A DNA stretch of 64,000 nucleotides from Pseudomonadota bacterium (GCA_030685065.1 JAUXQH010000090.1:1-64000); one strand, 5' to 3'; counted from the stretch's first letter, positions 42,697 to 51,350 are shown. A program made the numbers and translations. The notes: generated from the sequence alone by a model not told the origin.

Positions 42697-44379
42697 TCAG
42701 CTGGCGGACTCTCTAATCAGCTGGACCACGCCCGCGTGCGCCCAGATCGGGCGGATCGTGTGGTCGACGCCGGGGAGCACCGTGAGCCGCGGGCGCTGTC
42801 GGGGTGGGAGGTGACGTTCGAGGTAGGCGATACTAGGATCGCCCTCGCTGGAGACGAGGTGCAGGTCCGTGCCGCTCCGCGCGACGGCCCGAAGCAGCGC
42901 GGCCACCTCGTCGGGAGGCGGCTCTCCCCGGAGGCGCGACGCGGCTTCTCCGAGGGTGATCCGGCTCTTGCTCACCACGGCGCGGGCCAGCGCCACCGCG
43001 TCGATGCGGCCCGTGAGCAGGCGTCGCCAGCGGCGCGCGTTCAACAACGAGCCGCGGATGTGCGCGGTGACGCCGGAAGCGCGGGCGTCGTCGTTCCAGA
43101 CGAACGCGAGCCCGTTGAAGAGCAGCGCGCGCCTCACCGGGCGGCGCACCGCGACCTGCACGCCCAGAAAGGCCCCCGAGCAGAGCCCCACGACATCGAT
43201 CGCGCCGGCGCCTCGGGCCCGGAGCGCGTCGTAAGCCGCGAGGGCATCCTCGATGGAGGACTCGCTGTACATCTCCTCCAGATCGCGGTGCGGGATCGAG
43301 CTGCCGTCGCTGTCGCCCACCCCGCGGACATCGAAGCGGAGGGAGGGGTGGCCCGCGGCCGCCAGCGAACGCGCGGCCGTCGTCCAGAGGCGGCAGGGCC
43401 CGGCGCGGCGGATGCCGCCCGCATTGAAGAAGAGGGTCCACGCCGCCCCCGCCGGCGCGCCGCCAGCCGGCTCGCAGACGATCCCCGAGAGCTCGCCCGC
43501 CCCTCCCCGATGGACCCACGGCCGCTCCCTGACGCCGCTGTCCAGCACGATCGTGTCCTTCCGCGCAGTCGTAAGCGGCACGATCACTCCCGCGCCGAGG
43601 GAGAACCACCCGAGCACCGCCGCCTCCACGCTCGGGTCCAGCGCCGCCTCGTAGGGGTTCTCGAGCAGGCTTCCCAGGCCCGACGCGGAGGACACGGAGA
43701 CCTCGGCCCCCGCGCCGGCGAGCGCGTCCGTGAAGGCGGAGAGCGGCGCGGTGCCGTCGCGCTCGATCAGGAGCACCCGCCGCACCCGCCGGGTCGTCGC
43801 GAGCTGGGCGGCGAGCTCGGCGGCGACCAGGCCCTCCAGCGCGGCCACGGTCCGCGGGTTGTAGACGAACCCGCCGGCCTCCACCGCGCCCTCCGGGAGG
43901 GGCGGCCGGCCCGCGGGTGGATCGCCGTAGGCGTGGGCCGCCATCTTGTGGAAGGCGCGCTCCTCGCGCAGGTAGCCCTTGCCGCGCGGGGGCGTGGCCC
44001 ACAACACCAGCTCGTCCAGGGCGTCCGAAGCCAGGGCGATGAGCCCCCCCGCCCGCACGCCGACGGCGGCCACCCGCGTGAAGCCGCGGGCGCGCAGGGA
44101 GGCCGCGGCGGCCGCCACAGCCTCTCGGCAGCGGTCGACGAGCGCGGGATCGCCATCGTCACGCGCGCTGTCCCCGAGCCCTGGCCAATCGATACGCATC
44201 ACGACGTGCCCGGCCCGCGCCAGCGCGTCCGCCAGGACGCGGAGGGGTCGGTACGCGCAGGTGTCCTCGTAGCCCATGGGCGGCAGGATCAGGATCGCGG
44301 TGCCCCGAACGGCGCCCGACGCGGGCCCGTGCTCTACGACGAAGGCCTCGCCGAGGTAGTAGCGCGCGCGTCGGGACAT
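42697..44379 (-). CDS. tandem alpha/beta hydrolase, first gene of carrier-protein operon
   Basis: A 560-residue protein with two alpha/beta-hydrolase domains, similar in style to the paired hydrolases of exosortase/polysaccharide loci. Domain 1 (about 10-240) has LILPPMGYEDTCAYR and MRIDWPGLGDS but its nucleophile elbow reads GVRAGG, with Arg109 where Ser should be, so it looks inactive. Domain 2 (about 260-560) has LRFDVRGVGDSDGS and GLCSGAF, putting Cys400 at the nucleophile, with candidates Asp514 (SSEGDPS) and His540 (PGVDHTIRP). It may hydrolyse or transfer thioesters from the carrier protein encoded next. The start at 44379 is preferred; ATG 44403 would add eight residues. Confidence 0.75.
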   Translation of the reverse strand: MSRRARYYLGEAFVVEHGPASGAVRGTAILILPPMGYEDTCAYRPLRVLADALARAGHVVMRIDWPGLGDSARDDGDPALVDRCREAVAAAAASLRARGFTRVAAVGVRAGGLIALASDALDELVLWATPPRGKGYLREERAFHKMAAHAYGDPPAGRPPLPEGAVEAGGFVYNPRTVAALEGLVAAELAAQLATTRRVRRVLLIERDGTAPLSAFTDALAGAGAEVSVSSASGLGSLLENPYEAALDPSVEAAVLGWFSLGAGVIVPLTTARKDTIVLDSGVRERPWVHRGGAGELSGIVCEPAGGAPAGAAWTLFFNAGGIRRAGPCRLWTTAARSLAAAGHPSLRFDVRGVGDSDGSSIPHRDLEEMYSESSIEDALAAYDALRARGAGAIDVVGLCSGAFLGVQVAVRRPVRRALLFNGLAFVWNDDARASGVTAHIRGSLLNARRWRRLLTGRIDAVALARAVVSKSRITLGEAASRLRGEPPPDEVAALLRAVARSGTDLHLVSSEGDPSIAYLERHLPPRQRPRLTVLPGVDHTIRPIWAHAGVVQLIRESAS

Positions 44380-44472
44380 CGTGCACCGATCCTCGAGCCC
44401 CATCCATTACCATGCCGCCCTTCTCGCGCGGTAGACGACGGCGATAGTTAGCCGGCGCCACGGAGGCCCATC

Positions 44473-45456
44473 TTGGCTCGCTACTACGTCACCGGCGGCC
44501 ACCAGCGATCCTCCCGGTTCGTGCGGCGCGACGAGTGGAGCTCGTTCGACAGCGCGGTGTTGATGGAGCTGGACACCGACACCGGCCGCGCGCGGGTCGT
44601 GCTCGACTACCAGGGCCCCGCGCACCGCTGCCCCGCGAAGGACCCCTCGCACCTGTTCAAGGCGGCGTCGTGGGATGGGGACCGCCTCCTGCTCTGCACC
44701 CAGACCGAGGTGCTGGTGTTCGACCCCGCATCCGAGCGGGTCGAGCGCACGATCAGCCACCCGTGGTTCAACGACGTGCACCACGTCGCCCGGCTGCGCG
44801 GCCAGCTCCACGTGGTCTCGACCGGGTTGGACGCGGTGCTCGTCCTCGACGAGAACGACGCCGTCGCCGCCGTTCACAGCGCCACGGGCCAGGACCCGTG
44901 GGAGCGCTTCGAGCGCGCGACCGACTATCGCCTGGTTCCGACGACCAAGCCCCACCGCGCCCACCCCAACTACGTGTTCGAGGCGAGCGGCACCCGGTGG
45001 ATCACCCGGTTCGAGCAACGCGACGCGATCCGCATCGACACGGGCGGTCCCGCCATCAGCGTGGCCAGCCAGCCCATCCACGACGGGGTTCCTCATGGGG
45101 GCTCGGTCTGGTTCACGGTGGTGGCGGGCCAGGTCGTCGAGGCCGATCCGGAGACAGGGGGCGTGCGCACCACCTACGATCTGAACCCCTTCAGCCGGAA
45201 CGACGGCGCGCCGCTCGGCTGGTGCCGCGGCATCGTAGTCGAGCCCGAGCGCGTGCTCCTCGGCTTCTCCCGACTCCGCCCCACGCTGTTCAAGCAGAAC
45301 CTGGCCTGGCTCCGCGCGCCCCTGAACCGCCCGGAGCCGGCGCCGACGCGCGTGGCCGCCTACGACCTCCCCGCCGGGCGCGAGCTTCAGTCGTGGAACC
45401 TCGAGGATGCCGGGATCAGCGCCATCTTCAGCATCCTCCCGGCGCCCCCGAGGTGA
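44473..45456 (+). CDS. beta-propeller-like protein in polysaccharide locus
   Basis: A 327-residue soluble protein with repeating beta-strand/turn units (VLMELDTDTGRARVVLDYQG; LVFDPASERVERTISHPWFN; VLVLDENDAVAAVHSATG; VVEADPETGGVRTTYDLN) that suggest a propeller. Conserved-looking features include NDVHHVARL, GVPHGGSVWFTVVAGQVVEAD and GWCRGIVVE, reminiscent of DUF4915/TIGR03032-type proteins found near glycosyltransferases; that link is from memory and weak. The TTG start at 44473 places the first strand (MARYYVTGG) at the N-terminus. It is divergent from the hydrolase operon (93 bases) and overlaps the convergent GT4 gene by 29 bases. No signal peptide. Confidence 0.7.
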   Translation: MARYYVTGGHQRSSRFVRRDEWSSFDSAVLMELDTDTGRARVVLDYQGPAHRCPAKDPSHLFKAASWDGDRLLLCTQTEVLVFDPASERVERTISHPWFNDVHHVARLRGQLHVVSTGLDAVLVLDENDAVAAVHSATGQDPWERFERATDYRLVPTTKPHRAHPNYVFEASGTRWITRFEQRDAIRIDTGGPAISVASQPIHDGVPHGGSVWFTVVAGQVVEADPETGGVRTTYDLNPFSRNDGAPLGWCRGIVVEPERVLLGFSRLRPTLFKQNLAWLRAPLNRPEPAPTRVAAYDLPAGRELQSWNLEDAGISAIFSILPAPPR

Positions 45457-46567
45457 GGCGGGTGATGGCGGGGGCCATCCTCCCGACCACGTCGTCCCAG
45501 GTGTGGCCCTGCATCACCGAGGCGTGAGCGGCCCTCCCCATCCGTTCGGCCAGGTCCGGCGCGCTCAGCAGGGAGGCCAACGCTTCGGCCAGCGGCTCCG
45601 GCGCGCCCGGCGGTACGAGCAGCCCGGTGACGCTGTCCTCTACGATCTCGGGCATCGCGCAGCAAGTGCTCGCGACGCAGGCGAGGCCGTGCCCCATGGC
45701 CTCGTAGAAGACGTGGCCCCAGGGCTCGAACAGCGAGGGGAGGACGAACACCGAGGCGTCGGCGTACAGGCGCGCCAGCTGGGCGCGATCGCTGACCGGC
45801 CCGATCCACTCGACCCCGGCGGTCGGCGCGCCGAAACGATTTCGCGTTCCGACGACTCGGAGGCGCGCGGTCGGCAATCGGCGCCGCACGATCTCCCAGG
45901 CGCGGAGCAGCGCCACCCCGCCCTTCCGTTCGAAGTCGAGGCCGACGAACAGGGCCGTCTGCCCGTCGTAGCGCTTCGCGTTCAGCGTGTTCGTCGAGAG
46001 GTTCGCCCCGCCCCCCACCCGGATGACGCGCTCCGGGTCGCAGCCGTAGTCGTCGATCATCGAGCGCCGCAGCCACTCGCTGCGGGGAAACAGGAAGGCG
46101 GCGCCCTGGTACACCGCCCGCTCGAGCCGGATCCACGCCTCGCGCTCGGGCCCCCGCAGCGGTGCCCAGGGTGGGTAGTGCCGCTCGGAGAGCAGGTAGG
46201 TGTTGTCGGTGTGGAGCACGAAGGGCCGCGCGCCCGGCACGGTCCCGGGTGCCAGGAGCGTGTGGAGCTGCACGATCAGGTCGTACCGGCCGTCCCACGC
46301 GCGGAGCTGCCGCTCGGCGACCGCGCTGCGCCGCTCGAACATGGCCGGACTGAGGTTGTAGCGCCGCCGCCACCTGGCCCGATCCGGGTGGAATCGCGCG
46401 AGCTTGCGCACGTGTTCCTCGACTCTTCCGACCTCCGGATGAACCATCCCGACCACGCCGAACCGGCGGTCGAGGGCCCCGAACAGGCCCGCGTTCTTGC
46501 CGTGTGGCGTCTTCGCGGAGTCGGTCGTCGGGTCGAGCGAGAGGCCGAGGATGCGGGGGCGCGGCAT
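45428..46567 (-). CDS. glycosyltransferase, GT4 family
   Basis: A 379-residue GT-B enzyme at the right end of the polysaccharide locus. Motifs: ILGLSLDPTTDSAKTPHGKN, PFVLHTDNTYLLSER, AAFLFPRSEWLRRSMI, TALFVGLDFERKGGVALL, LRVVGTRNRFGAP, VEWIGPVSDRAQLARLYADA and the EX7E pair in PSLFEPWGHVFYEAMGHG. The N-terminal half is less typical than the other GT4 enzymes here. The start at 46567 (MPRPRILG) begins the first strand; ATG 46609 is a possible longer start. It overlaps the convergent propeller gene by 29 bases. Confidence 0.88.
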   Translation of the reverse strand: MPRPRILGLSLDPTTDSAKTPHGKNAGLFGALDRRFGVVGMVHPEVGRVEEHVRKLARFHPDRARWRRRYNLSPAMFERRSAVAERQLRAWDGRYDLIVQLHTLLAPGTVPGARPFVLHTDNTYLLSERHYPPWAPLRGPEREAWIRLERAVYQGAAFLFPRSEWLRRSMIDDYGCDPERVIRVGGGANLSTNTLNAKRYDGQTALFVGLDFERKGGVALLRAWEIVRRRLPTARLRVVGTRNRFGAPTAGVEWIGPVSDRAQLARLYADASVFVLPSLFEPWGHVFYEAMGHGLACVASTCCAMPEIVEDSVTGLLVPPGAPEPLAEALASLLSAPDLAERMGRAAHASVMQGHTWDDVVGRMAPAITRLTSGAPGGC

Positions 46568-46623
46568 GGAGCGGGCTCCCGAGGGTGCGTTGATCGAGGA
46601 AATCCGCATCGAACCCCCGGTGG

Positions 46624-47016
46624 TCAGCCCGCGGCGGGCTCTCCCCACAACGCCCAGGCCGCGCCCGCCGTGGACGGGCCGAAACCGCTCACGCCCGACA
46701 GCACGTCGACGAAGGCCGCGCGATCCTGCTTCGCGACGTGATCGCGGAGCACGTCGAGCGTGCCGGCCGCGATCGCGTCCATCAGCGCGTACAGTCGGAA
46801 CGACACGATGGGGAGGAACCCCCCGCGGCGGTACCCCGCCTCCGTCATCGATGCGACCAGCGCCTCTTGCGGTAGCGCGGCCACGGTCGCCGGGTCGAGC
46901 AGGCCCCGCGCCTCGAAGGCGGGCATCAGCGCGTGGGCGCGGTCGAGGGGGTAGAGGTTCACCGTGAGGAGCGCCGCGACGAGGTTCGCGGCTTCGGTCG
47001 GGGAGAGGCTGGTCAT
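46624..47016 (-). CDS. small helix-hairpin-helix-like protein
   Basis: A 130-residue helical protein. The segment LSGVSGFGPSTAGAAWALWG resembles the HhH hairpin of the endonuclease III family, and the preceding helices (EAGYRRGGFLPIVSFRLYAL) fit such a core. The FeS cluster loop and the rest of the glycosylase are absent, so this is not a full HhH-GPD enzyme; it may be a DNA-binding fragment or a distant relative. The start overlaps the GST stop as ATGA, so the two genes are coupled. Function unknown. Confidence 0.55.
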   Translation of the reverse strand: MTSLSPTEAANLVAALLTVNLYPLDRAHALMPAFEARGLLDPATVAALPQEALVASMTEAGYRRGGFLPIVSFRLYALMDAIAAGTLDVLRDHVAKQDRAAFVDVLSGVSGFGPSTAGAAWALWGEPAAG

Positions 47017-47651
47017 CCGGCGCTCCGCGCGAAGGAGTAGGGCCCGCCGCGCTCGAGCGCGCGTCCGTACGCGGGCCGCGCGTGGATGCGGGCGAGCCAC
47101 TCCATGAGCTTGGGGCGGGAAGCGTCGAGCCCGCCGCGCTGCTGGGCGGCCTCGAGCGGGAAGCTCATCAGGATGTCGGCGGCGGTGAACGTGTCCCCCG
47201 CGAACCAGCTGCGGGAGGCCAGCTCGCTCTCGAGCCAATCGAGGTGCACGTTGAGCATCTTCTGCAGCGGCTTGCGCGCGGGCCAGCCGAGGGGCCCCAT
47301 GCGCTGGAGCACGAGCAACACCAGCAGCGGCGGCATCAGCGAGCCCTCGGCGTAGTGGAGGAAGTGCCGGTAGCGCAGGACGGCGGCGCGATCGGCGCCG
47401 GGGCCGAGGCGGCCGCCCTCCTTCTCCACCAGGTACTCCACGATCGCCCCGGTCTCCGCGACAACGCAGCCGCCATCGTCGATCACGGGCGACTTGCCGA
47501 GCGGATGGATCGCCTTGAGCGAGGGCGGCGCGAGCATCGTCTTGGGGTCGCGCGCGTACCGCTTGACCTCGTAGGGTAGGCCGAGCTCCTCGAGCAGCCA
47601 GAGGATCCGCTGCGAGCGCGAATTTTCGAGGTGGTGGACGACGATGCTCAT
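47013..47651 (-). CDS. glutathione S-transferase family protein
   Basis: A 212-residue two-domain GST. The thioredoxin-like N-terminal domain has VVHHLENSRSQRILWLLEEL, LKAIHPLGKSPVIDD with the cis-Pro, and ETGAIVEYLVEK, which binds the gamma-glutamyl part of glutathione. The all-helical C-terminal domain has the capping motif FTAADILMSFPLEAA. The Ser of the N-terminal SRSQR is the likely thiol-activating residue. Substrate unknown. Its last bases overlap the HhH-like gene. Confidence 0.92.
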   Translation of the reverse strand: MSIVVHHLENSRSQRILWLLEELGLPYEVKRYARDPKTMLAPPSLKAIHPLGKSPVIDDGGCVVAETGAIVEYLVEKEGGRLGPGADRAAVLRYRHFLHYAEGSLMPPLLVLLVLQRMGPLGWPARKPLQKMLNVHLDWLESELASRSWFAGDTFTAADILMSFPLEAAQQRGGLDASRPKLMEWLARIHARPAYGRALERGGPYSFARSAG

Positions 47652-47684
47652 GGTGCGGGGCTAACCCGCGGCCATCGGCGTCGC

Positions 47685-48713
47685 TCAGCGCGCCGCGCCG
47701 AACCGCCGCCGCGCGCCCGCGCCGAGCAGTCCCACCCAGAGCAGCGCCGCGCTCCCGTCTCCGCAGCCCGTCCCGCACCCCGTCTCCTCGACATCCGGCT
47801 CGTCGACGCCGTCACAACTGGGGGCGTCGTCCTCGTTCAGCGGCGCGCCCGTGTCCGAGCAGCCTCCACCGCAGGCCTCGGGCTCCACGTGGCCGGGGCC
47901 GCCGTTGCCGTAGTCCCAATACCGGACCTCGTCCGAGCCATCACAATTCTCGCCCGGGGTGCTCACGCGCAGCCAGCCCTCTCCGTTCATGCACGTCACG
48001 CTGTCGGCCTCCAACGGGCCGATCTGAACGACCTGCCCGGGCAGGACGGGCCCGCCGTCGGCCTGGTCGAACGTCTCCTCGCCCGCGCCGAGCGTGACCG
48101 TGACCGCGTCGGCGGTCTCCGTGCCGCGGTTGGTCACCCACGCCCACACCTTGAAGGTGCCGTTGCATTCCTGGCACTCGGTCAGCGCGATGGAGGAGTG
48201 GAGGCTCGCGTCCGCCCCATCGCACGCCTGCCCCTCGGACGGCGGCGCCGTGAGCGTCACCTCGTCGCACTCCGGCACCTCCCAGCAGTAGCTGGGTTGG
48301 ATCCAAGCCAGCTCGTCGCGGGAGAGCCCGGAGGCGCGCGCCCAATCGTCCAGCTCGGGGAGATCGAGCTCCGGGAGGTGGGCGCCGTTGTCCGTGTCCC
48401 GCACGCGGGCCACGAGATCGGGGCGCGCCAGCCCGAGCAGGTGGCCGACGGCACAACGCACGCCCGCTCGGTCTTCGAAGATCGGCGCGCGCGACCCCCG
48501 GCCGCGGAACGCACGGGGCGGCGCGATCCGCCGCGCACGCGTGACGACGGGAGCGTCGGGACGCGGAAACTGACCGGTGCGGGCGTAGACATCGAGCTGC
48601 ACGAGCGCTTGGGCGCGGGCGGAGCGCTGCTCTTGGCTGAGGTCGGGCACCGACGCAGCGCGGAGCGTGGTGACGACGTGGAGGAGGTGATCGCGGACGA
48701 CGGGATCGGTCAT
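47685..48713 (-). CDS. MYXO-CTERM-like protein without visible signal peptide
   Basis: A 342-residue protein. Residues about 30-155 match a pattern common in myxobacterial proteins, including GVRCAVGHLLGLARPDLVAR and WARASGLSRDELAWIQPSY. Residues about 160-290 look like a beta-domain (ECNGTFKVWAWVTNRGTETA, as in CARDB/extracellular domains) with several Cys. The C-terminus is Cys-rich and ends GCGTGCGDG, a hydrophobic segment SAALLWVGLLGAGA and RRRFGAAR, the layout of the MYXO-CTERM sorting tag processed by myxosortase. The N-terminus MTDPVVRDHLLHVVTTLRAA has no Sec signal, and no better start was seen upstream. No myxosortase gene is in the window. Confidence 0.75.
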   Translation of the reverse strand: MTDPVVRDHLLHVVTTLRAASVPDLSQEQRSARAQALVQLDVYARTGQFPRPDAPVVTRARRIAPPRAFRGRGSRAPIFEDRAGVRCAVGHLLGLARPDLVARVRDTDNGAHLPELDLPELDDWARASGLSRDELAWIQPSYCWEVPECDEVTLTAPPSEGQACDGADASLHSSIALTECQECNGTFKVWAWVTNRGTETADAVTVTLGAGEETFDQADGGPVLPGQVVQIGPLEADSVTCMNGEGWLRVSTPGENCDGSDEVRYWDYGNGGPGHVEPEACGGGCSDTGAPLNEDDAPSCDGVDEPDVEETGCGTGCGDGSAALLWVGLLGAGARRRFGAAR

Positions 48714-48774
48714 TCTTCAGTGTAGCCGCGGCGCCGCGCCGTTGGCGACCGCAGGAATGGAGGGCGCGCGACAA

Positions 48775-49770
48775 TCAGTCCCCGAGGACCCACGCGTCCG
48801 TGATCGCGAGGCACGGGCCGGGGGCCTCCCGCGTGTCGACGATGACGGGGTGCTCGCCCACCAGCGCGTGGTGGCGGCTGAAGGCGCCGCGGTAGACGGT
48901 GCGCTGGATCGCGCACGGCATGCCCTGGGCGGCGAAGCGCGCGGACTCGGGCCGGAACCCGATCTCGACGGGGCCGTCCGCGCCGGGTGACTCCAGGCCC
49001 GGCGCGTCGAGGCCGGCGAGCTCGACCCGGCCCGATCGGCGCAGGGCGGGGAGCGTGTTGAGGATGCCGACGAAGCCGGCGACGAAGCGGGTCCGCGGGC
49101 GGAGGTAGATGTCCCGCGGCGCGCCGACCTGCTGGATGACGCCGTCGGACATGACCGCGACGCGATCACACATCGACAGCGCCTCCACCTGGTCGTGGGT
49201 CACGAGCAGGACGGTCAGGCCGGCCTCGCGCGCGAGCACGGCGATCTGGTCGCGCAGCTCTTCGCGGAGCCCGGCATCGAGGTTGGAGAGGGGCTCGTCG
49301 AGCAGGAGCACGCGGGGCCGCGTCGCGAGGGAGCGCGCGATGGCGACGCGTTGCTGCTGGCCGCCCGAGAGCGTGCCCGGCCAGCGATCGGCGAAGCCGT
49401 CGAGCCGCACGCGGGAGAGCGCCGCGCGGGCCACGACGTCCGCGTCCGGCACCTTCCGGAGGCGGAGCGGCCAGGCGACGTTCTCGAGCACGTTCATGTG
49501 CGGCCACACCGCGTAGCTCTGGAAGACCATGCCGAGCTGCCGCGCCTCGGGGGGGAGCGCGGTGCCGGGGCCGGCCACGAGCTGGCCGTCGACGTGTACG
49601 GTGCCCTCGTCGGGCGTCTCCAGGCCCGCGACGATGCGGAGCGCCGTGGTCTTCCCGCACCCGCTCGGCCCGAGCAGCGCGAAGATCTCGCCCTTCTCGA
49701 CGTGCAGGTCCATCGCGCGGAGGACCGGGCGGCCCCACGACTTGCTCACCCCGCTCAGCCTCACGCCCAT
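48775..49770 (-). CDS. ABC importer ATP-binding protein (FbpC/PotA-like)
   Basis: A 331-residue ABC ATPase. Walker A is LLGPSGCGKTTALRIV, Q-loop VFQSYAVWPHM, signature LSGGQQQRVAIARSL, Walker B VLLLDEPLSNLD, switch His in LLVTHDQVEALS. The C-terminal TOBE-like domain (about 240-331) carries VEIGFRPESARF. It resembles the ATPases of Fe(III), spermidine/putrescine or phosphonate importers. The start at 49770 sits 10 bases inside the permease gene, and the operon order is binding protein, permease, ATPase. Confidence 0.9.
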   Translation of the reverse strand: MGVRLSGVSKSWGRPVLRAMDLHVEKGEIFALLGPSGCGKTTALRIVAGLETPDEGTVHVDGQLVAGPGTALPPEARQLGMVFQSYAVWPHMNVLENVAWPLRLRKVPDADVVARAALSRVRLDGFADRWPGTLSGGQQQRVAIARSLATRPRVLLLDEPLSNLDAGLREELRDQIAVLAREAGLTVLLVTHDQVEALSMCDRVAVMSDGVIQQVGAPRDIYLRPRTRFVAGFVGILNTLPALRRSGRVELAGLDAPGLESPGADGPVEIGFRPESARFAAQGMPCAIQRTVYRGAFSRHHALVGEHPVIVDTREAPGPCLAITDAWVLGD

Positions 49771-51350
49771 CGGACCCTCCACGCGAGCGCGCGCCCGAGC
49801 ACCAACACGGCCGCGACGACGACCATCGCGATGACGGCGGCCTGCTGCGGCGTGCCGTAGCTCAAGAGCTCGAAGAGCCGCGTGCCGAGCACCTCCGTGC
49901 TGGGGCCGCGCAACAGGATGGACATCGAGACCTCGCAGAAGCTCGACGCGAACACGAGCGACCAGCCCGCGAGCAGCGCGGGGGTGAGCAGCGGGAGGAC
50001 GACGCGCCGCTGGGTCGCGGACCACCCGGCGCCCGAGATGCGCGCGGCCTCCTCCAACGAGCGGTCGACCGTACGGACCGCGGCGCGCACGCCGTCCAGC
50101 GGGAGCGCGAGCGACTTCGCGGCATAGGCGATGCCCAGCAGCCACGAGGTGTCGGCGAGCGCGACGACGAGCGTGGCCCGGTCGAGGACGATCAGGCGGA
50201 TCTCCTGGGAGAAGGCGAGGATCATCCCGAGGGCGAGCACGGTGCCGGGGATGGCCCAGGGGGCGCGGGCCAGGGCGACCAGTGCGGAGACGGCGCGAGA
50301 GGGGGTGCGCTCGGCGGTGTGGGCGAGCAGCGATCCGATGGCGACGGCGGCGGTGGCGGCGCCGGCCGCGAGGACGAAGGAGCGCACGAGCGCGCCGCGG
50401 GTTCGCGGCTCGGAGAGCACGGCGTGCCAGTGGTCGAGGGTAAAGGCGTCGAAGTGGCCGAAGACGGGGGCCACGCTCGTGAGCGCGATCGTGCCGACGG
50501 GGAGGGCGACCGCGATCGCGAGCCAGGTGTAGACGACGAGCGCGAGGGCGCCGGCCGGGGGGACGGGGCGCGGGCGGGCGAGCCGCGCGCTCGCATAGGC
50601 GCGCTGGCCCTGGAAGAGCCGGAGGGCCGCCGGGATCGCGACGCCGACGGCCAGGAGGACGAGGGAGAGCCCGACGGCGAGCGGCCGGCCTTCGACGGGG
50701 GCGAGCTCGAGCGCGCGGTAGATCCGGAGGGTGAGCACCGGGACCGGGGGCGACGCGCCGGCGCCGAGGAGGTACGGCACGCCGAAGCTCGCGGCCGCGG
50801 CGCTCGCGACGAAGGCGACGGCGGCCCCGACCGCGGGGAGGGTGAGCGGGAGGCTGATGGAGAGCGTGGTGCGCCAGGCGCTCGCGCCCGCCACGCGCGC
50901 GGCCTCTTCGAGCACCGGATCGATCCGCCCGAGCGCGTCACGCGTGGCCATGGCGACGACGGGGGAGAGATGGAGGCCGAGGACGCCGATCATCCCCGCG
51001 AGCGTGTAGGCGTTGACCGGCAGCCATGCGGTCAGGATCCCGTTGGTCGGGTTCGCGAGGAGGATCCAGGCGATCGTCGTGACGTAGGGCGGAACCGCGT
51101 AGGGGAGGATGATCGCCGCTTCGAGCGCGGAGGGGAGGCGGCGGCGCGCGGCGACCCACCCGACGGGCAGCCCGGCGAGGCAGGCCACGCCCGCCGTCCC
51201 CGCGGCGAGGAGCACGGTGTTCAGGATCGCCTCTCCCTCGCTCGCGGTCAGGCCCGCGGAGGAGGCGTCCGCCGCGAGCAACGCGAGGGGCAGGCCGACG
51301 AAGAACGCGAGGAGGAGCCCCACGGCGACGAGGAGGATGCGGCGCATCAT
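49761..51350 (-). CDS. ABC importer permease, double-length (FbpB-like)
   Basis: A 529-residue inner-membrane permease with about 12 helices and two copies of the binding-protein-dependent transport EAA loop: DPVLEEAARVAGASAWRTTL and DRSLEEAARISGAGWSATQR, each followed by a Leu/Pro-rich helix. This fused double permease is typical of FbpB/AfuB-type Fe(III) and related importers. The start (MMRRILLVAVG) overlaps the stop of the binding-protein gene as ATGA. The partner ATPase overlaps its 3' end by 10 bases. Confidence 0.9.
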   Translation of the reverse strand: MMRRILLVAVGLLLAFFVGLPLALLAADASSAGLTASEGEAILNTVLLAAGTAGVACLAGLPVGWVAARRRLPSALEAAIILPYAVPPYVTTIAWILLANPTNGILTAWLPVNAYTLAGMIGVLGLHLSPVVAMATRDALGRIDPVLEEAARVAGASAWRTTLSISLPLTLPAVGAAVAFVASAAAASFGVPYLLGAGASPPVPVLTLRIYRALELAPVEGRPLAVGLSLVLLAVGVAIPAALRLFQGQRAYASARLARPRPVPPAGALALVVYTWLAIAVALPVGTIALTSVAPVFGHFDAFTLDHWHAVLSEPRTRGALVRSFVLAAGAATAAVAIGSLLAHTAERTPSRAVSALVALARAPWAIPGTVLALGMILAFSQEIRLIVLDRATLVVALADTSWLLGIAYAAKSLALPLDGVRAAVRTVDRSLEEAARISGAGWSATQRRVVLPLLTPALLAGWSLVFASSFCEVSMSILLRGPSTEVLGTRLFELLSYGTPQQAAVIAMVVVAAVLVLGRALAWRVRWA

